Assembly: GCA_014621425.1 (NCBI GenBank)
Contig: JAANBB010000051.1
Coordinates: 62,001 to 126,000 of the forward strand
Direction: 5' to 3'
Length of the DNA: 64,000 nt
Source: Cylindrodendrum hubeiense
Taxonomy: Eukaryota; Ascomycota; Sordariomycetes; Hypocreales; Nectriaceae
Shown: positions 34,558-47,514 of the stretch, in pieces
How the letters are laid out: each line of letters opens with the position of its first letter
How positions within the stretch are numbered: position 1 is the stretch's first letter
Translations under genes and position numbers: made by a program
The notes under the pieces: generated by a model
Database searches by the model: none
What the model was told of the DNA's origin: nothing
What the model saw: only the letters and a program-made list of their open reading frames with translations

Positions 34558-36295
34558 ATGTTGCTGTGGGATTATATCGTGGTTGGTGGCGGCTTGGCGG
34601 GCTCCGTCATCTCCAATCGGCTGTTGGAGCGTAACCCGGCATTGAGGATTCTCTTAGTCGAGGCTGGAATTAATGCCAACGACCGCCAAGACATTGTCTG
34701 GCCCAATTCCACCAACGGCCAGTTCGGCGACTTCGATTGGGCCTACTACTCTGAGCCACAGACCAACCTGAATAATCGAAGCATTGCTTCTAATTCTGGC
34801 AAGGGACTCGGAGGCAGCACCCTTATTAACGGAGGTGAGTCTGCTAGAACTGCAGCACAACAAAACTAGCTGACCAGCCTTAGCTTTCTGGGTCCGCGGG
34901 CATACTGTCGAATATGACCAATGGGCTGAACTTGTTGGTGACGATCGATGGAGTTATGAAGGCCAACTGCCGTATATGAGAAAGACGGAGACCTTCATGA
35001 CGAATGACACCGACCTAGAGCAGCATGGCTTGGACGGCAACGTAAAGATCCAAAATCGAGTTTCGACAAACAGAACGAAATTCCCGATGCGCGAGCCGCT
35101 CCTCAAGTCATGGGAAGAACTCGGAGCTTCTCAGCTTCCCCAGCTTGATGGTAACATGGGCGAACCAATCGGCATTGCGGAGGCACAGGAAAACCGAGAC
35201 ATGGGGCGACGCGAACAAACTTCACTGGTCTATTCTCTCGATGGCATCACCGTCCTTACTGAGACTATGGTCGCCAAAATTATCACCACTACGACAACGA
35301 ATGGCACCATCATTGCACACGGCATTGAACTTGCTAACGGCACGGAAATCTACAGCTCTGAGACTATATTAACAGCTGGTGCCTATCGTACGCCTCAAAT
35401 TCTCATGCTTTCTGGAATCGGTCCAGCTGAGACTCTGGAGAAGTATAATATTCCAGTGGTCCTCAATCAGTCTCATATTGGTCAACACTTGCACGATCAT
35501 CCTATTATTCCAACCTTTTGGCAACTCAAGGACCCTTCTGCTGGATATGCCCGGGAATCTGGATCTGCCATCTGGGATGAGCCTCAATACGACCTGGGAC
35601 TTGATATCGACTTCCTCACTACGCTTCCTGTGCCTAAGGACGGCCTTGCAAAGGCTATTGCTGAGGACGAAGGCGAGACACCCAACCCAGACACTCATCC
35701 GTTGCTCAAGCAAGATCGTGCCCATGTTTGCCACGTCCTTCAGTACTCGGGTGCCTCAACTGACGGTTCCTCGCTCTTCTTTATGACGCTCATGCTGGTT
35801 GTCCAAGCCGAAGGCTCTGTCACCATCTCCTCAGCCTACATTAATGATGAACCAGTCATCGATCCAAACTTCCTGGGGACTGCAACCGATCGGTATGCGC
35901 TACGGGAGGCAATTCGTACAGATATCAGGCTCATGACGAGCAATGAGACTGTTATTGGCCGGGAGATCGTTTCAGGCGAGCTTAGCGACAACCCGCTCAC
36001 TATCAACTCGACTGACGATGAGATTGATGCTCGAATTCGGGAAAATGGAGCGTAAGTTTGCCCCAAATAACTGCATTATTATATCCCACTAACCTCTAAT
36101 AGTGGCTGCTACCACCCAAGCGGTACTGCATCAATGGGCAAGGTGGTCGATACAGACCTTCGTGTCAAGGGCATCAGTGGCCTACGCATTGCTGACACGT
36201 CTGTGATCCCTCTTCTACTCTCTGCCAACCTGCAAGTTGCCACGTACGCATTGGCTGAACAGGCAGCTGTGATTTTGGAGCCGAACACTGCTTAA
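34558..36295 (+). CDS. GMC (glucose-methanol-choline) family FAD oxidoreductase
   Basis: Three exons, 34558-34834, 34884-36051 and 36103-36295, give 545 residues. The N-terminal DYIVVGGGLAGSVISNRLL is the FAD-binding motif with LLVEAG behind it. GKGLGGSTLINGA at the first splice is GMC signature 1 and TAGAYRTPQILMLSGIGP is signature 2. At the C-terminus YHPSGTASMG carries the catalytic His486, and Asn524 (LSANLQVATYALAEQ) sits where the second His or Asn lies. No signal peptide precedes the FAD motif, so unlike glucose oxidase or aryl-alcohol oxidase it is probably intracellular, unless an upstream exon exists. The family oxidises alcohols or sugars using oxygen or another acceptor. Substrate unknown; an SDR gene follows on the same strand. 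Confidence 0.9.
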
Positions 36296-37562
36296 AGTCC
36301 AAGTACTGGCTGTCATTTATAAGATAAAATGAGGTAAATAATGATTTGAAAGAGACAGTACAAAACTTAATCATAATGTATACATTCGTGGATAATTATC
36401 ATCGTAAAATTGCTGAACTGCGCCCTGGTAAATCAGAGTGCTTTGTTGGTCCCCTCTATATCACCATATTTACGAAGTGCCTGCATCTGAATATCTTGGG
36501 ATATTATGTTCGGTAGATTTGGCAGATTGACCAGGATGACAGACGACCTGTACGAGCCACTACAGCCATTTAGGGCAGTGCCGGTCGATTACTTTTACGG
36601 TGTATTTTATCCAACCATGGCGGACCGGAGCGTAGTCGGCGCTTTTATCTCAAGTCCTTTGGGCGCGAACCCAGCTAGTCACAGTGTCTAATTCTCAATC
36701 ATTTTGGCCCTGGTATTGATTATTGTATTTCTTAATATATCATTATATTCATCTAGTATTCACATTGTCAGATACTTACTTATTGTTCTTATTCTGGTAT
36801 CTCGACTTTCTTCGAGGCTAAATATACTACCCTACGCTAAAGTCGAGGACCAAAAATCAAAGTCAACATCTCAGTCGCCAAGAAGCCCGGTTCTTAGAAT
36901 ACCTGCCATGCCAATACGAGTCTATATTAGGATAATTCACCTCAAATGATTTCTTACGAAACTGACATAACATTCTCTGTCTGGGATGCCAGCTCTATAG
37001 CGCGTGTTCGTTATTGGATGACGCGTGAACGATACAAACCCCCACAATTGCTGTATTGTCATACAGAGTGAACAGGACGACGCAAACTCCGCTAATTCCG
37101 TCCCGGAGATACAGTGAGGGGACTGACTCGGATATGTCCCAAGTCAATTTGGTATTTCGGTGTGCCATGGGTTTTTTCGATCCGCTTGGCAAGATGCGCT
37201 AGTTTCAATCGTACTGTAGGTCTGTGGGTGGTAAACACGCTAACCCTTTCTCGTATACGCATTGCCTCGCTATTGGATGAGAAGCGATAATTACATGGTA
37301 CATTCCGTTCTCTTCCCCGCCAAAGGTGGAAAACGTCACCACATCTGAGTCCGAATGCGAGAGTACACGTAGAGAATAAATAACCTGTGGTCCCTCACCA
37401 AATTCCTCAATCACATCAGACAGCATTGAGTTCTCCTTCTGCTTCCGCTTTTGTATCCATCGCAGCCACTTCCAGGGTATCATCGCTCCTCATCCTTCCT
37501 CATACCTTGGCCTTGTGTCAATTGCGTTACGCTACCAGCATTCCAAGGAACCATCAACAGAA
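36296..37562. other. intergenic region without a supported gene
   Basis: AT-rich spacer (especially 36700-36960) holding the 3' end of the GMC gene and the promoter of the SDR. No domain-bearing frame. Confidence 0.5.
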
Positions 37563-38692
37563 ATGCCCAACATCAAAGAGATCCGCGCTGCTGTATCCGC
37601 GCTGCCTACAGGATCCCCTCTAGTTGTAGCTCTCCCTGGAGGCACAACTGGAATTGGTTTATACATCGCGGATGCACTGGCGACCACGTTTGCACAAAAT
37701 GGATCCAAGCTGCGCGTCTACATTATCGGCCGCAACGCTAAACGCGCCGAGTCCGTCATTTCCAACGCACAACAAATCAGTCCTGGCTCTGATTGGCGTT
37801 TCGTGAAGGCAACTGACCTCGCACTGATCAGCGAGGTCGACCGTTGCTCCGCAGAGATCATCCGGCAAGAGACTGAGGCTCCATTCCATGGCGGACCGGT
37901 TAGGTTGGATCTTCTTTACATGACATACTGCTATCCTATCCTAAAGGAGCGAAACAGTGAGTTCCTAGACCCCAGATCCCTGCCCGGTGTCGACTCGCTA
38001 CAGTCTCTAGATACTAACCACTCCATGCGCTAGTCACCCCAGAAGGTCTTGATTCCTTTATTTCAACAACCTATTACTCGCGGATCAGGTTCATTATGCA
38101 GCTCATGCCCCTTTTGACTGCCTCTCCATTGCCCGGCCATGTAATCTCGGTTTACGCAGGCGGATTCGAGGACGGAACCTCACCAGGCGAGTGGCCAGTA
38201 GGCTGCCCAGCCGATGCAGTCTACGGGATTAGCACCGTGCGCAAACACACCTGCTTCATGAAGACCTTTGTCTTCGAAGAGCTGGCTGACAAATATGCGG
38301 GAAAGCTCAGCCTGACGCACATATACCCGGGCTTGGTGGATGGGCCTACATTCACGGGTCCCGATATGCCCGCCTGGTTCAGGTTGGTGTGGCGGCTGCT
38401 GAAGCCCCTTGCGCAGCTATTCATGACCTCGTCAGAGGACTGTGGACAGGTTATGGTCTACCTTGCAACTTCAAATTTCCCGGCCAAGGGCGCACCCGGC
38501 AGTGCCAAAGCAACACTAAGCACGAAGGCAGAGCCCGGTGGTGGATGCTATGGCGTTGGAAAATGGGCGGATATGCCAAAAGGCATTAGGTACGAAAAGG
38601 TTCGTAAGGAAGATACAAGTAAGAAGATCTGGGATCACACAATGGAAACTCTGGAGCGGATCGAAAAGGAGAACGCGAATGCCGCTGAGTAG
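37563..38692 (+). CDS. short-chain dehydrogenase/reductase-like protein (atypical SDR)
   Basis: Two exons, 37563-37956 and 38034-38692, give 350 residues. The intron (77 nt) has GTGAGT, a TACTAAC branch site and a TAG acceptor. The Rossmann loop is GGTTGIG at residues 26-32, preceded by the hydrophobic strand LVVAL and followed by the VYIIGRN segment that normally selects the cofactor. A mid-protein LDLLYMTYCY strand and a VISVYAGGFEDG strand are where NNAG and the catalytic Ser lie in classical SDRs, but both are degenerate. A YGISTVRKH stretch may hold the Tyr and Lys with unusual spacing. This fits the diverged fungal SDR group seen in secondary-metabolite loci. Activity is therefore uncertain. 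Confidence 0.8.
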
Positions 38693-40751
38693 CTATTGAA
38701 ATACTCTAGGTTTAAGATCCTTTCACTGAGCGGTTGACTGAAGTTGCGTTTTAGAATCCAAGGGGTAACCCGAATTGAACTGAAGAATTCGACGGAGGAT
38801 TCAAACCCAGAAGCTGTAGATATATTGTAAATGAATTTAATTGGAAATTGTTCCACCAACGGCGCGACTTTCACTTAAGTATTGCCTTCCGTGCCACAAT
38901 TTGTTCACAATAATATGGCACGAGCCAGCATGTGAAATGCTCATTGGTATCGCGGGGAAAGAAACCATTAAAATATTTGAGGCACACCCCTTATCGTACA
39001 ATGACTGAGCGCATCGAATACGAAAATGTACGATAACACGGGTAGTTAGTGGGTGACCTCTCAAATGGTTGTTTAATCAAGATAAGTGTCTCATCCTAAC
39101 AAATATTGTGCAGCATTATTCTCTTGCCATCAGGTAGGCAACATAAATTCCTTATCAGTGGCATTATGCACGTCAATTGCACTACGTAGCACGCATGATA
39201 TCATGGTGGTACTTTTGCCGTCCAGCTAGGTTCGTCGATACGGGGGCGCCTAGCCCCGCACTAATTGCTGCTTTGACCGTTCGTTTTCCCGTGCCGTTTT
39301 TCCCGTAACGGACCATCATTGCCAAATGAGCGTCTGCCTGCTGATAGCCATGGATAAACATACTTTTGGGCTAGATATTGCCCAGCCATCGTTTTTTGCC
39401 CGTATTGGTTCTTAAGCGAAACTGTATGCTCGGTCGATAAATCCGTATAGGTCTTAGGGCTTACATTCAAGCTGTTGCTTTCTTAGGGTAGTGGGTGGGG
39501 AAAGCTGGATGAGAGGCAACTTTGTTTCAAATAAAGCTGTAGATTGAATGAGCTTGCTTACTGTTACATAGTTCGGCCGACACTGATATTTGGGTTCACA
39601 GACAAAGAAAAATTGTAAAAGTATGAGCTAACTCACAACGATAGTAATTCTAGCACTGGATTGGGGATCATCGGTACCTGTAGCCCAATACGGGACTCGG
39701 CGGCTTTCATCTGTGTGATCGGCTTTTCTCAGCCTTGTAGCCCCGCAACTGCTACGAGGGTCAGGACACTGTGCCTCGGCAAAGACTCCGCATTCATTCC
39801 TAATCGTATGTGCGCAGGCAACAAGCTCATTGTAGGAGGGACCCGTACCTCCCGGCTTCAACAACAGGTCACCCCGCACTGCCCAAATCCACTAACGACT
39901 CATGCCTGACAAACTTCAAATCACTTGTCACAATGAAAGCAACGGAGAAGTGATATGTGTGTTCAATATCGGCAGAAAAAGAAACCATAATTAATTGATG
40001 CTCGATTGATGGGAGTATGACATCGGCAACAACTGGTGCAAGATTCATAAGAGAATTCCATAATTGTAACATGGAGCTGATGGCTGCATTGGTTCGGTCC
40101 GTCAATGTTTAATATGATGCTATGTTGTGTTACACTGTGAACAATCCCCATCATTGTGGCAGGGGTCTACAGCACGAATTTACTTATTTAGTTAGAGGGA
40201 GCAAACTGAACAATGGAATCGAAATACTTTTTATCCCCGACCACGTAAAGCCGTCAACTGCATTCCTAGACCTCAGGGTACAGACCAAGCTTTATGACGC
40301 TGTAGGATCCACGCACCAATCAATGTTGTATTGCAACCGTCCATCCAGCCTCGGGCATTTCTGTTTTGGTCAAATTGGCGCGCCTGCTTTCAATGACGAG
40401 GGGTACGCTTACATCTGCCCGCACGGGTTTCAGTATTATGAATTGCCCAGAACCTTTGTTTCCCCACTAGGCCTCATAAGGCAGCTAGGACAGGGATGGC
40501 GACAAAAGGCCCATAGACAGTGCCGACGTTACCGACATCACCGCCTGAACGATAGATGTTAGCAGAGATCGTCCACTGATGGAAGTAAAATGATTCGCTA
40601 AGTTTGATGTTATGATCTCAACCCACAATGACGTACGTGAGTCACATTGTTCACAGACGTATTGACGTGATCGCCCCGCCCCGTCTGTGATAAATACTAC
40701 AGAGTGCCGAGACTTTATCTTGTTCACAATGTATGCCAAGAGGTTTTCACA
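38693..40751. other. intergenic region; only weak small open frames
   Basis: About 2 kb. A minus-strand frame at 39628-39879 has four cysteines (reported separately). A plus-strand frame at 40122-40562 (146 codons) has no recognisable domain. The last 100 bp hold a GATAAATACT TATA-like element near 40688 for the carboxypeptidase. Confidence 0.45.
39628..39879 (-). other. small Cys-containing open frame, possible exon or relic of a KP4-like protein
   Basis: An 83-codon minus-strand frame without its own ATG at the upstream end. It has four cysteines and a C-terminal VPYWATGTDDP segment followed by a hydrophobic strand. The spacing faintly recalls the KP4-like killer-protein fold found in many ascomycetes, but a cysteine expected before the VP is absent and no signal peptide could be joined upstream. 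It may be a decayed copy, or not coding at all. Confidence 0.18.
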
Positions 40752-42587
40752 ATGCAATTCAAGGTGATCAGTCTACTTCTGGCTTTCGGGGCTTTGTCCC
40801 AAGCAGCATTCAACCAGGGAGCGCTCAACGCGTTCAACCACAAGCTTCCTCGCAATTACAACGACAAGCGTGATCCTGCTCCTCTTGAGAGCCCTACGCT
40901 CAACAAGAGAAAACACTCCCGGTTTCTCAATAAGCATACTAAGAAATTTGTTGTCAATGGCACTGCCATCCCCGATGTTCCCTTCGATATCGGCGAGTCG
41001 TACGCTGGCTTGCTTCCCATCTCCCAATCACCACATGAGAAGAGACAGCTATATTTCTGGTTTTTCCCAAGCACCAATCCCCATGCTGGTGATGAGGTGG
41101 TCATTTGGTTAGTTTCGAATTAGCCGCCTCTGAATACTTTTGTTGACGATGCCAATCAGGCTCAACGGCGGACCAGGGTGCAGCTCCCTCAGCGGTCTGT
41201 TGACTGAGAATGGTCCTTTCTTGTGGCAGCAAGGCACTCTCTCTCCCGTCCCAAACTCATATAGCTGGACAAATCTGTAAGTTACCTCGATACTTCTCCC
41301 TCCAAGTATAGACACAAACTAATGACCCCCTGCAGTACCAATGTTATCTGGATCGAACAGCCGGTTGGAGTTGGGTTTAGCCAGGGCACACCCAACATCA
41401 CCAATGAAGTAGAGCTTGGCCTTGAGTTCATTGGGTTCTGGCGTAACTTCATTGAAGCTTTTGAACTGCACAACGCGACTACATACATCACCGGTGAATC
41501 ATACGCCGGGTATTACGTTCCGTACATCGCCGATGCTTTCATCACTGCAAATGACGACACATACTACAAGCTTGGCGGTGTTGCTATCAACGATCCTATC
41601 ATTGGAGACGGTACATTGCAACAACAGGCAGTCATATTTCCGTTCATTGAGTACTGGGCAAACTTGTTCAATCTGAACCAGTCGTACACGGACGCACTGC
41701 GCTGGACTCACGAACACTGCAACTACTCAACTTATCTCGAAGAGTACGGAACTTTCCCGCCACCAGGACCTTTCGCAGTGCTTCCAGACCCGTATGAAGA
41801 TCCTTCTGGCAATTATACTTGCGATATACTCGACTATGCCTATGCTGCTGCCTTGGATGCCAACCCGTGCTTCAACATCTACCACATCACTGACACATGC
41901 CCTTTTACCAACTCGCAATTGGGTATCGTTAATCAGGTACATATCTCACTCCTTGTTAAATGTCTCCCAAATTCACCAGTGCTAACCATTTTCTAGGGCG
42001 ATTACTCTCCGCCTGGCGCTCAAGTCTACTTCAACCGCACAGATGTCCAAAAGGCGATTAACGCACCTCATGTTGATTGGTACCAATGTACGCCATTGAA
42101 TGTGTTTGGTGATGGAGAAGCCGATTCCAATGCGACCGACGCGTCCAAAGCGCCTGCACAAACCGATGTGGTCCGCCGTGTTATCGAGCACACCAACAAC
42201 ACTATTATAGGCGTCGGCCGTCTGGATTTCCTCCTGCCCCCCAACGGCACGCTTTTCGCGTTGCAGAACACAACTTGGAATGGCGCCCAAGGATTTCAGA
42301 AATATCCACAAGATCGCGAGTTTTACGTACCTTTCCACCCAGAGTACAACAGCGGAAGACTAAGCGAAGCTGGCGTTGTCGGAAATTGGGGCCGGGAGCG
42401 TGGGCTAACATACTACGAGGTCCAGTTAGCTGGCCATGAGCTACCTGGATACACCGCCGGAGCTGGATACCGGGTACTGGAGCTCCTTTTGAAACGCATC
42501 AATAACTTGGGAACTATTGAGGATTTCACAACTCAAAAAGGAGATTTCCAAGGAAACAGCTCAATTAGATATCACCCCACGTTTTGA
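40752..42587 (+). CDS. secreted serine carboxypeptidase (peptidase family S10)
   Basis: Four exons, 40752-41107, 41160-41276, 41336-41936 and 41997-42587, give 554 residues. A signal peptide ([18 protein letters not shown]) is followed by a propeptide with dibasic KR sites. The first join gives [10 protein letters not shown], the substrate-binding S10 motif; the second gives [11 protein letters not shown]. The catalytic Ser213 lies in GESYAGYY, Asp435 in GVGRLDFLL and His505 in GHELPGY. Many Asn-X-Ser/Thr sites fit a secreted or vacuolar glycoprotein. The enzyme removes C-terminal residues at acid pH. Introns are 52-60 nt. The start at 40752 is preferred because the signal peptide begins there. 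Confidence 0.93.
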
Positions 42588-45233
42588 TTACGCCTAATTG
42601 ACATAGTTCCTTCAGAGATCCCTTTGGGGTATACTATCTACTATAGCTTTATACCTATGTAACCTAAACGTTATTACTACTCAATAGGACAGCTTCTATA
42701 TTTCTTACTTCCGCCCGAAGAAAGTACTTGTGATTCCGCATCCCGTACCATCCTATAGCCCTAAACCTCCCTAGATAACCTCCCCATCGTATGAAATACG
42801 TATTAGCTTACGTCCTGCCTTGAAACTTCAGCTATGGCGCTCTTTTTAACGTTATGCCATAATCCTGTACTGCTGTTACCTCGCCATTTCTTCCATCATT
42901 TCATAAACTCTGTAGGTGGGGGGTTCCTCACACACCTAGCCCATTACTATAAGTTCAAACATCATCTATTATTGCCTCTATATCGGGCGAAATGAACTTA
43001 ATTATTATGTTATTGAATGACACTGTGTTCACTCACTGAACGACTCAGCCACTTTCTAGACCTCGGTCATGTTCATTCTTCACATGGAGAATTTACTTTA
43101 CGTCTCCATAGCTACCTGAGCTTAAATACGAAAATTTTCTGATCTGTCCGTATCTTAGTAGGCCATTGTATCCTCGGTGGCCTAGTTACTAGACCCCGTA
43201 GATAGTTTGATCTCGTTTGAAATGGTTGAAGAGTCCTTCCCTTTCTTTGGTAGATTTACTGGCCTACAACGCCTGTTCATACTAGCTCTATTAGGTCGGA
43301 CTCATTATCTTGAAGTAAAGGTGGGAAAATCCACATGATCAATTTCCTGTCTTTGACCGTACCCGGACCTCGTTCCCATTCAATCCTCTCACCAGTGTCG
43401 TGGTTTGAGCAACCAAAGTCACTGCCACAGTTGCAAAACTCATGGCCTTCATACAATTCTCATATGTGAACCAGGTCGCATCATCAACACTTGTGTTTGC
43501 TTCTGGTTCTGCCTTGATAGATGTTATGATTTGGCTTTTGGCTGCTCGAGTACTCTCATCACTTGTGTTTGGACCTGCAAAAGGTCTATGGAGCAGCCTC
43601 AGTCAGCGAAAACAAGAAAACAAGCTTATAGTGGACATTTGAGGATTCGACATACCTCGGTGATTGTTGGACAAACTTTACCTGGGATTCTGTCTCGGTA
43701 ACAAACCCAAACGAGCGCTTCTTTTTCTCCGTCACTGCATCAATAGGGCCATGCTTGGCAGCTGCATCGAGCAACTCTTTTGTGGGCTGGACTAGGTAAG
43801 ACAATGCATCAAAAAGCTCCCGAGCTGTTCGCAAACCTTGTTGGGGGCCTTTTTGCCTTTGCTTCCCCACAGCTTATGCATGATAGTATGAGTATGCTTC
43901 CCGCGCCAGATCGATGTCGGACACGATAATTTCGCGCAAGCTAGGGATGCGGTCGATAAAACATACGTGTTGGGTGGGGTTACAGGATATGAGGGGTAAT
44001 GGGTGGGCAAGATTCGGATTATAAGCCTGCAGCCGCATTTATAGCACTGCGTCTGATAATCGCCCCATGCAGGAACTGTGGCTGTCTCTCCCACGGTCGC
44101 GGACAGCCACTCCCAGTAATCATCTTGCGCTAGCTGTATTTTGGAGGCCCTGTAGGCTCGTAGCCTCCGAGAGCCCACCCTCTTCATGTCAGCTCTTCTT
44201 ATCATTTAAATGGTTGGACCCCAAGTGCTCAGTCTCGTGTGACTCATGGGCCATCGCTAAGTCTTCCGCTTCACTTTCAACGCTTGCCCACAATCGCAGT
44301 CTCATTTCTTGACCATGAGTTACACTTTCTTTGTTCCAGCGAAATTTGAGATCACCCATTTTGAGAGATATTCGATTCCCAAGGCCGTAACCGTTTTTCT
44401 TTTATGTTCCCTGGTCTTTTGCTACCCTTTTATTATTTTGTCTTCCTTTTAAGGCCTGGATTAAAGCCACTAGTCATCTCGTAGGACACGTCATCACTGC
44501 CCGCCGCTAAATGCCGCAATGTTAGCCCACGTGTGCCGGGTTAATGCGCTGGCGAATTAATCCTTGCTTTCTAATGTCGCTGCCTTAGGATCACCCATTT
44601 CCACATGGTGTGACTGGAATCTCCTGTGTCGTAGAATATCACCTAGCTAGAGTTATTTTAGCTAGCGTGTCATATTGACGACTAACCATCCGTGCAACCC
44701 GACGCGGTAGCAAATGGGGCTTAGACTGCGACATAAAACCAGCACCTCATTCAATAACTTTTTGTTTCTTTGCTCCGCTCAATGAGTTTTCATAGAACAA
44801 CAGGCTTGTGAACCAAGTGCATAACTTAGGAGAATATTTAGCACTGACTAGTCGATTGCATCAGTTTGTAATATTGTCATTTATGGAGTTGTTGGCTACT
44901 AAATCCAACCATATTCAAAAGCAGTGAACTGGAATTAGAATTATTATTTACTACACAATGCAATCCATCTGCAGGTGCCTTGTAAATGATAACTATATAC
45001 GCTACCGAAGATCATCAGAGGCACGATTCTAAGGAAATTATGTTTTCAACTGGTGCATACCGTATCTTGAATGCTGTCTCATACAAAAGCCCCTTCATAA
45101 CAGATACTGAACCAACTGGTTGTCTGATCGGTCTTTCCAAGCTTCGATTCTTGAATCTTCTCGAAGTCTGAATGGTAGCTCGTGCAATATCACCGACCGT
45201 CTAAGAACCATGTTATTGGTTTGATTCTATTAA
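42588..45233. other. long region without a confidently supported gene
   Basis: About 2.6 kb, AT-rich from 42600 to 43400. Competing frames at 43442-43642 (plus, 66 codons, hydrophobic), 43586-43870 (minus) and 43792-44205 (minus, 137 codons) overlap each other. None has a known domain, and I could not build a convincing spliced model. One of the minus frames may be a real small gene. Confidence 0.4.
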
Positions 45234-47514
45234 CTAAACTAGAATAACCTGTGAAAAGTTTGTAGGATCCTTGATTATGTCTTCATCATCTCCCAGAGAA
45301 TCCGAACTCATGAGGATACTTCCGAGCCTTCTGAAATGGTCCTCATTTTGTGAGGCTTTACTCTGATGCGAACAGCGCGTAACTAACAGGGCCTCATAAG
45401 TCCATTTGTCATGAGAGCTGGAACCCAGTTGGTTGCTCTTCGCTAGAAAGAGCCCAAATATATCTTTCTCTTGGGCCCAAGTCCGTATTTCCTTCGTTTG
45501 CCCCTGAATCCCATCGAACCTTGAGTATGACCCAAATTGATCACCCTTGGGTGTGCAGAGCCTAATGTTTCGGCACCAATCCTTGGGTAACTTTGCTTCG
45601 TCTTTCTCGGGTAGTTCGCTCAATTCCAGCTTCAATAGTGGAGCTTGCAAACCAATCCAACCATCTATCACTTCCTCGAAGAGATTTTGAGTGGTTTTCG
45701 GCGTTACACTCCAGCCAGTGACAGCTGCCACATCCACCCAACCCTTCATCGTTGTACCATGCGCCGATGTTCCATCATACGCCGCCCAACTCCAGGTTGG
45801 TGCTAAATATCCTTTCTCGCCAGGCAACGGATACCGATCTGGAAAATGGACTTCTTCGTGTTTCCCTCCAAGGCTTTGCCAACCTAGTCCCTCGATCAAA
45901 GCGTCGCTCCATAATCCAGCTACATATTCGACTTTCGTTACTGTGTCGGATTCCCTCTCTGAAGATTTTGTCTTGCTTATTCTCTGTCCAATGTGCTTCG
46001 CCAAGCCCGCAATGGCAGGAAATCGATCCGTCTCGACTGTCAACTCTCGCCCTGTAAAGTCTTCTAAAATGAGATACCATAGCTGATGGTTTTCACTCCA
46101 CCGAGATTCTCGAGCAATCTGAGGAAACGAGGCTTCCTTTCCTGGATACAACGAGTTCAATCGGCCAGACACTTCAAGCCCATCTTCTGATACGAAATGG
46201 CTATTGCACTCAAAATAAAGCTGGTCAGTTGCGAAATGCAATACCCGATGGGGGAGAAAATGTTCCTGTAGGGCCCAAGCTCGGGATCTTAAAGGCTGGT
46301 CTCGAAGCTCAAGCCAAGATCGTTTGTTAACGACCGATGACAGGGGGGCTTTGTAAGCCAATGCAGAGATGAACCCATGATTTGTCTCAGGTGATTGACC
46401 AGTCTCCAATGCGCTTTCAGGTGTTCGAAATGGCACTGTCAAAGGCACGGGCACATATTCTCTCTCTGAGCGCCTGAGAAAACTTTGAGAAGTTTCTGGG
46501 ACGCTATCAGCTGCAATCACCACATGGGCCCCAGCGTACACTTCCGTCATCGCTGCAGATTCTCTCGCCCAGTCATCAACGTCATCCTGGCAAATACAAA
46601 GTGAATCAATCCACAGATATTGAATGCCAAGGTGTCTTGTGACTTTGATGGCATCTTGGAATGTTTTAGGAAGGCTCTCGATGGCGATGCTGGCAAGCCG
46701 ATCTGACAAGGTAGCTCGAGTGGTGGTTACAAGCCCCGAGCTATCTTTTCCCCAACAATGGCTGAGTGAAGCATACTGTGCCAACTGGATACCACCTGTC
46801 TCTAAAAGGCATACTCTATTTCGGTCGCCAAGTGAATCGAGGTCAATAACGCGAGATGGGAGCTTGCCCAGGGGAGGCTGACAAGATTCATGATTTTCAA
46901 CGCAATATTGAATCCAATCAGCAGCCTTGTCCAGAGCCTCCGTAGATCCAGCATCGGCATTGACTCTTATCCCGCGAACGGGGGTGTACGAACTTTTTTG
47001 TGTTGCTATTCATATTTAGAACTTCTTAGCCCTAGAGGAGTCGAAGGGTGATAAACTTACCAGGTTCAACGCAAAACCCGATTACAGCCATGAGATATAA
47101 AACATTGTCTTTTCTGCTATCTACCAACACGGAGAAGCCATCGGCTCCATCAAAGCGCTGTACCAGCCTGAACCGCCATGCCGTTGGCAAACCATGGCCT
47201 GCGCGCTCAATCTGGTAATAGTTGGAAAGAGGGTCTTTTTCTAATTCACCAAACTCATTGATGAAGCACTCAACCTGCTGAAGAAGGATTTTGCAAGTGG
47301 GACACTCGCTGGAAGATTGCTTCAAAGCATTCAGACTAGAATGATGTGGCAGGCCGACTGAGTCACGAAAACCCTGATAATCTTTGGCAGGTTTAAAATA
47401 GGGCGTCGAGGAGTGGGTACCAAGGGAGTTGCTCCGATCCCACCAGGCTTCTGGTAGAAGGGGAAGCGATGTAGGAACTGCTAAAGCAGGGAGACAAAGA
47501 GGGCAAATTGGCAT
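45234..47514 (-). CDS. HET-domain protein with N-terminal CxxC motifs
   Basis: Two exons on the minus strand, 47514-47061 and 47005-45234, give 741 residues. The first 150 residues carry CPLC near the start and ECPTC about 70 residues on, which could form a zinc site. The join gives CVEP-ATQKSS and continues into SCQPPLGKLPSRVIDLD, the usual lead-in to a HET domain. The domain itself has YASLSHCWG from residue 229, then LGIQYLWIDSLCICQDD and LRSRAWALQEHFLPHRVLHF. The long C-terminal part contains APTWSWAAYDG, also common in this HET subgroup. The intron is 55 nt with GTAAGT. HET proteins act in non-self recognition and cell death; no partner gene is evident beside it. Confidence 0.88.

Noticed and set aside
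43160..43240. tRNA-like start (TCCTCGGTGGCCTAG)
   Set aside because: No matching T-arm or acceptor stem follows at the right distance.
43586..44205. Overlapping minus-strand frames as one spliced small gene
   Set aside because: No donor-acceptor pair with correct phase joined the two frames convincingly, and a plus-strand hydrophobic frame competes for part of the region.
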